From NCBI GenBank assembly GCA_964403175.1, contig CAYOFH010000151.1, positions 1-8,174 of the forward strand: DNA of 8,174 nt, read 5' to 3'. Both the position numbers and the translations under genes were made by a program. Below are positions 6,054 through 8,174 of the stretch, one piece after another. Origin of the DNA: Marinilabilia sp964403175. Its GTDB lineage: Bacteria; Bacteroidota; Bacteroidia; Bacteroidales; Marinilabiliaceae. Numbering within the stretch: the stretch's first letter is position 1; every line of letters begins with the position of its first letter. The notes under the pieces are model-generated. The model was not told where the DNA came from and did no database searches. It worked only from the letters and a program-made list of their open reading frames with translations.

Positions 6054-7823
6054 GTGCCGGAAGATAAATCATTTCGTAGAAAAGTATTTGTCTATTTCAT
6101 TTCTGTTTTTGTAATTTTTACAGTGGCGGTTATGCTGTTTCAACTACAGCGTGAAAAAAGTTTTAAAGTCAGTCAATTGGAGCACATTTTGGAGAATGCC
6201 ATCCAAATCACAAATAATTTCGTCCAGCATTATAAGATTTTTGAAGACAAGGACTTTGACCGGGCCGATACCCTGGAATTCCTGATTGCCGAACCCAACC
6301 TGAGAATCACTATTATAAAACAGGATGGAACTGTAGTGTATGATAGTTTCGTTGAAAATGAAGCCGCCATGGAAAACCATCTTCAACAACCCGAGATTCA
6401 GAATGCCCTTTATACCGGCTCAGGTTCAAACATCCGCAAGTCGGCCCTTACGAACCAGGACTTCTATTATTTCGCCAAATACTATGATGGGTATTTTATC
6501 CGGGCTGCAATGATTTATGATGTTGAACCTGAGAATTTTCTTCACGGTGAACGGTACTTCATTTTTTTCATTATCCTTTTGTTTCTCCTCATCTGGGTGC
6601 TCGTGAATATTCTTAACCGGCAGCTCTCTGTTTCTATCATCAAACTTAAAGATTTTGCCGTGAAAGCAGGAAGAAATGAACCTATGGATACGGAGATAGA
6701 ATTTCCCAATAATGAACTGGGAGAGATTGGCTCTCAGATAGTGAAAATATACGACAACCTAAGGAAAACCCGCGATGATTTGGAGATGGAAAAAGAACGG
6801 TTTTTTAATCATTTGAATGTACTAAATGAAGGAATTTCATTTTTCTCTCCGGATAAGGAAAAAATACTGGCCAACAGTTATTTCATACAGTACATCAGCT
6901 TAATTTCACGTACCTCAACAATTTCGGCCGAAGCTATTTTCTCTATTCCCGAATTCAAAAACATAAACAACTTTCTGGAAAAGTACCTGGATTCGGATAC
7001 CGAGTTTAATAAAAATGAACTGCCTCAGATTGAATATACCATTAGTAAAAATGAACGTTATTTCAAACTGCTTTGCATCATTTTTGCCGACAAGAGCTTT
7101 GAAATTCTGATTACCGACATCACCCGTCCGGAGAAACGCCGTTTGCTTAAGCAACAACTGACCTCCAACATTGCCCATGAATTGAAAACCCCGCTTGCTT
7201 CTATCAAGGGGTATCTGGAAACCATAATGAATAATCCAAAGATAACTCCTGATAAGCAGCAGTATTTCATCAGCCGTGCATACAGTCAGTCGGAACGGCT
7301 GAACCATCTGTTGAACGACATTTCCCTGTTGAACAATATTGAAGATTCGGCCGAACTGTTTGAAATCAAGCCTGTGGGCATCAAAAAAATAGTGCACGAT
7401 GTGGTAGAGAATCTGGAAAGCCGCCTTACGGCAAAGAACATAAAGTGCAAGCTGTACATCGATGATGAGGTGGTGGTGAACGGAAACGACTCCCTGCTCT
7501 CCTCTGTTTTCCAGAACCTTATCGAAAACTCCATCAATTATGCCGGCGAGAACATGACCATCGAGATCAAGAATTACCTGGAAGATAAGAAATACCATTA
7601 TTTCTCCTACAGCGATAACGGCATCGGCATCCCGGAGGAGCACCTGCAACGTATCTTTGAGCGCTTCTACCGCATCGACTCAGGCCGCATGCGTGAAACA
7701 GGCGGCACCGGCCTGGGGCTTTCCATCGTTAAGAATGCCATTCAGCTGCATAAAGGCAACATCACTGCCCGCAACCGACCGGAAGGGGGCATAGAGTTTT
7801 TGTTTACACTGGCAAAGAGGTGA
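6054..7823 (+). CDS. phoR: PhoR-type sensor histidine kinase
   Basis: This membrane kinase phosphorylates PhoB when phosphate is scarce. It has 589 residues. Transmembrane helix 1 (about 11-31) and helix 2 (about 168-186) flank a periplasmic domain of about 135 residues, far larger than the loop of E. coli PhoR. A HAMP-like linker (about 187-245) and a divergent PAS-like region (about 250-355) follow. HisKA has SNIAHELKTPL with His375. The ATPase domain has the N box (NLIENSINY, 488-496), G1 DNGIGIP (521-527), F box IFERFYR (534-540) and G2 GGTGLGLSIVK (550-560). GTG 6054 is chosen as start because the phoB stop lies in the same frame just upstream and the next ATG falls inside helix 1. No clear ribosome-binding site precedes it. 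Base composition is very AT-rich in the 5' part and GC-rich in the kinase core. Confidence 0.92.
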   Translation: MPEDKSFRRKVFVYFISVFVIFTVAVMLFQLQREKSFKVSQLEHILENAIQITNNFVQHYKIFEDKDFDRADTLEFLIAEPNLRITIIKQDGTVVYDSFVENEAAMENHLQQPEIQNALYTGSGSNIRKSALTNQDFYYFAKYYDGYFIRAAMIYDVEPENFLHGERYFIFFIILLFLLIWVLVNILNRQLSVSIIKLKDFAVKAGRNEPMDTEIEFPNNELGEIGSQIVKIYDNLRKTRDDLEMEKERFFNHLNVLNEGISFFSPDKEKILANSYFIQYISLISRTSTISAEAIFSIPEFKNINNFLEKYLDSDTEFNKNELPQIEYTISKNERYFKLLCIIFADKSFEILITDITRPEKRRLLKQQLTSNIAHELKTPLASIKGYLETIMNNPKITPDKQQYFISRAYSQSERLNHLLNDISLLNNIEDSAELFEIKPVGIKKIVHDVVENLESRLTAKNIKCKLYIDDEVVVNGNDSLLSSVFQNLIENSINYAGENMTIEIKNYLEDKKYHYFSYSDNGIGIPEEHLQRIFERFYRIDSGRMRETGGTGLGLSIVKNAIQLHKGNITARNRPEGGIEFLFTLAKR

Positions 7824-7915
7824 GAGGGTAATGCATTGCTGGAATGTTTTAACCATCCGGCAAACTGCATCACCAAAAATCTAATCAATCAATCTGATGC
7901 TCGTTTTATCCGAAA
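7824..7915. other. Non-coding spacer between phoR and the IS66 relic
   Basis: No gene and no convincing terminator hairpin is visible. It contains three AATC units at 7883-7894. The stretch from about 7846 (GTTTTAACCATCCGGC) could be the terminal region of the insertion sequence to the right, because IS66 ends lie shortly beyond the transposase stop codon. Neither the inverted repeat nor a target duplication can be confirmed from one end. Confidence 0.35.
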
Positions 7916-8095
7916 TCATTCATGAAGTTTTTCCTTTGGATGGATTGGTATTCGGTTCAAGGTGTTTTTTATCCATTGGCAGGGGTCTGTATCGTTGATC
8001 TTGCACGTGCCCGGCAGTGAATAAATGATAGCTGCGTTTTTGACGGCATCGTGTGAACAGGCAAAGAGATAGATCTTGCGATCAATGGCCAAAGG
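7916..8095 (-). pseudogene. C-terminal remnant of an IS66-family transposase (TnpC)
   Basis: Read on the minus strand from 8095 down to the TGA at 7918-7916, the frame gives 59 residues. It begins PLAIDRKIYLFACSHDAVKN and continues AAIIYSLPGTCKINDTDPC, QWIKNTLNRIPIHP and KEKLHE. This matches the well-known C-terminal block of IS66 transposases (PLAIGRKNYLFAGSH..., ...GTCK..., ...P..WLK.VL.RIPDHP). Directly upstream in this frame are TAA and TGA stops, so the protein is not connected to an intact N-terminus. The DDE catalytic core is absent from the visible sequence. The longer minus-strand frame overlapping it at 7969-8172 has no recognisable domain. It is a dead relic that records an IS66 insertion beside the pst-pho locus. 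Confidence 0.8.
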
Positions 8096-8174
8096 TTAAT
8101 TTCATGCCTTACACCTGGATTGGATGTTTGGGGTAGTTCAAAGGTGTTCTTCTGCAGATGTTTGTAAAACAAGA
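8096..8174 (-). other. Unassigned sequence upstream of the transposase remnant
   Basis: If the IS66 transposase were intact, its preceding residues would be encoded here on the minus strand. None of the three minus frames gives the expected motif around the catalytic Glu (DNN.VEN.IRP). One frame has HEINL next to the junction, which could be a worn trace of it, but this is weak. The segment may be rearranged or unrelated sequence joined to the relic. The window ends here. Confidence 0.3.

Noticed and set aside
6915..7649. 244-residue minus-strand frame opposite phoR
   Set aside because: It is antisense to the conserved HisKA/HATPase region and has no motif of its own; long antisense frames are common opposite such domains.
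7969..8172. 67-residue minus-strand frame as a gene
   Set aside because: It starts at TTG, has no recognisable domain and overlaps, in a different frame, the clear IS66 transposase tail at 7916-8095.

Overview
The window carries a complete phosphate-starvation locus from what looks like a member of the Bacteroidota. Seven genes lie head to tail on the + strand: pstS, pstC, pstA, pstB, phoU, a PhoB-type response regulator and a PhoR-type histidine kinase. Bacteroidota is inferred from AT-rich intergenic DNA without clear Shine-Dalgarno sequences, a porin relic of a type seen next to pstS in that phylum, and an IS66-type transposase tail. I cannot name a genus.

Positions 1-373 are non-coding. 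The first 170 bases hold two diverged copies of a repeat, the second carrying a 25-base hairpin insert. Bases 257-369 hold two candidate Pho boxes, each built from TTACA/TGTAA-like half-sites spaced exactly 11 bases apart and in opposite orientation. Positions 374-964 are a decayed gene: one reading frame resembles the start of a Porin_O_P-like outer-membrane porin, is broken by two in-frame stops, appears to lack the middle of the barrel, and ends with a plausible C-terminal strand finishing in Phe.

Positions 981-7823 hold the intact genes, with gaps of 3 to 31 bases, so they probably form one transcript. PstS captures phosphate in the periplasm, PstC and PstA form the channel, and PstB supplies ATP hydrolysis. 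PhoU links transporter state to the kinase. PhoR phosphorylates PhoB, and PhoB would bind the Pho boxes at the head of the operon, closing an autoregulatory loop. The broken porin suggests that this strain has lost, or moved elsewhere, the outer-membrane step of the original operon.

Positions 7824-8174 hold no intact gene. On the minus strand, 7916-8095 encodes the C-terminal 59 residues of an IS66-family transposase, cut off upstream by in-frame stops, so the locus is bordered by insertion-sequence debris.

I found no clearly new biological system. The points most worth a second look are the promoter architecture, the decayed porin with its probable lost start codon, the IS66 relic and the hairpin-bearing repeat.
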